This document shows positions 6,759 to 7,430 of a stretch of DNA of 7,430 nucleotides, piece by piece. The notes under the pieces were generated by a model. That model saw nothing but the letters and a program-made list of their open reading frames with translations. It was not told the DNA's origin and did not search any database. Position 1 is the first letter of the stretch. The number at the start of each line of letters is the position of its first letter. Source of the stretch: Leadbetterella sp051649345 (GTDB lineage: Bacteria > Bacteroidota > Bacteroidia > Cytophagales > Spirosomataceae); the NCBI GenBank assembly GCA_051649345.1, contig JBOFGX010000137.1:1-7430 (forward strand). The letters are read 5' to 3'. A program made the position numbers and the translations under genes.

Positions 6759-7430
6759 TCAGTGGTAAAACTTAATTTTCCTCGCGGCAAAAAAACACAT
6801 TCTGAGAAGAATAAGACCGTGTCTAAATCTCGAAATATTGGTCGTCCCATAGGTTCTGTCTCTATAACGTATTGGGATCTCTGCTGTCTTAAGGTTCAAT
6901 TTATAAGCACCAAAAATCAAATCATAATCTCCAAATGGATCAAAATCTCCATAAAATGATCTGTTTTTTACAAGCTTGAGATAATCTGTTCTAAACATTA
7001 CTTTGGTTCCACAAAGAGTATCTTTATAGGGTCTATCCAAGAGCCAAGAAAATACTATACTGAAAAACTTATTACCAAGTAAGTTCAAAAAACGCATAGC
7101 TTGAGATTCCATTTGATACACCAATCTACACCCATTAATAAAATCACCCGTACCTGACGCAATGGCATTATAAAATTTAGGCAAATCCTCAAGGGGAACT
7201 GTCAAATCAGCATCCAATATCATCAAGATATCACCTGTAGCATGCTTATAGCCTTCAATTACGGCATCATTCTTACCTTTGCCTGGTTGCTGATAAATCT
7301 TAATATCCCATTTGTCTTGATATTCTTCTCGAGCCTTTTGAATGGTTTCCCAAGTATCATCAGTGGAGTTCCCTTCTACAAAAATGATTTCTTGATGCTT
7401 TCCAAATGCGGGCATTCGTTCTAACGCATT
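6759..7430 (-). CDS. Family 2 glycosyltransferase (dolichyl-phosphate sugar synthase-like), 5' partial
   Basis: Inverting GT2/GT-A enzyme that probably moves a sugar from a nucleotide donor to a polyprenyl phosphate or a similar acceptor at the inner face of the membrane; donor and acceptor cannot be read from the sequence. The frame is open to the window edge (NALER before the first visible Met at 7413-7415), so the true start is outside and the N-terminal beta strand is missing. Visible marks: EIIFVEGNSTDDTW, then GKGKNDAVIEGYKHATGD, the metal-binding LDADLTVP (DAD at visible residues 73-75), DTLCGTKVMFR, GDFDPFGDYDLIFG, and YRDRTYGTTNISRFRHG near the end. No C-terminal membrane helices follow, so it is of the short, DPM1-like type. 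It lies 119 bp upstream of mrdA on the same strand. A role in surface glycan or glycolipid synthesis is inference from family only. Confidence 0.9.
   Translation of the reverse strand, partial: NALERMPAFGKHQEIIFVEGNSTDDTWETIQKAREEYQDKWDIKIYQQPGKGKNDAVIEGYKHATGDILMILDADLTVPLEDLPKFYNAIASGTGDFINGCRLVYQMESQAMRFLNLLGNKFFSIVFSWLLDRPYKDTLCGTKVMFRTDYLKLVKNRSFYGDFDPFGDYDLIFGAYKLNLKTAEIPIRYRDRTYGTTNISRFRHGLILLRMCFFAARKIKFYH

Noticed and set aside
6762..6959. Plus-strand reading frame opposite the glycosyltransferase 3' end
   Set aside because: Antisense to the conserved GT2 C-terminal motifs; sequence is low-complexity and unlike a protein.

Overview
The window looks like a piece of a Bacteroidota chromosome. 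The grounds are the tightly linked mrdA (PBP2) and rodA genes with typical Bacteroidota sequence, a small Cys motif protein (C..NWDKM..GRFC..C and CGRF) of a kind common in that phylum, a small secreted protein ending in a TonB-like YLTFKIE.G..KEV.P motif, signal peptides ending in ..FAQ and ..GWGQ, and start codons without clear Shine-Dalgarno sequences. No lower rank is claimed.

Layout, left to right. Positions 1-1164 (+) hold dinB (DNA polymerase IV), cut at its 5' end by the window edge. Positions 1322-1843 (+) hold a small Cys motif membrane protein. Positions 2025-2462 (+) encode a secreted TonB-C-like protein. It overlaps a secreted TPR protein (2398 or 2440 to 3238) whose frame is broken at a run of nine A's. 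A convergent gap follows (3239-3418), filled almost completely by degenerate heptamer repeats. On the minus strand lie rodA (3419-4696) and mrdA (4708-6639), an 11-bp-spaced pair for lateral-wall peptidoglycan synthesis, then a family 2 glycosyltransferase (6759-7430) cut at its 5' end by the window edge. There is no gene-free stretch over 300 bp.

How the genes work together. MrdA is the transpeptidase and RodA the glycan polymerase of the elongasome, and they are almost certainly co-transcribed. The glycosyltransferase points the same way but is separated by 119 bp and need not be part of that unit. The two secreted proteins at 2025-3238 overlap and are probably translationally coupled; their function is not known. 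dinB stands alone and is clearly richer in G+C than the genes beside it.

The most unusual feature is the repeat material. From 3322 to 3423 the DNA can be divided without remainder into 14 degenerate units of 7 or 8 bp (typical CTAWCRA, changing to CTCARCA and back). The last unit supplies the rodA stop codon. Related heptamer words lie at 3247-3281, 3302-3315 and in another intergenic gap at 1877-1917. The second item worth checking is the A9 frameshift in the TPR gene, because the reading frame beyond it is intact and looks like the true C-terminus. I found no convincing new defence, mobile or CRISPR system.
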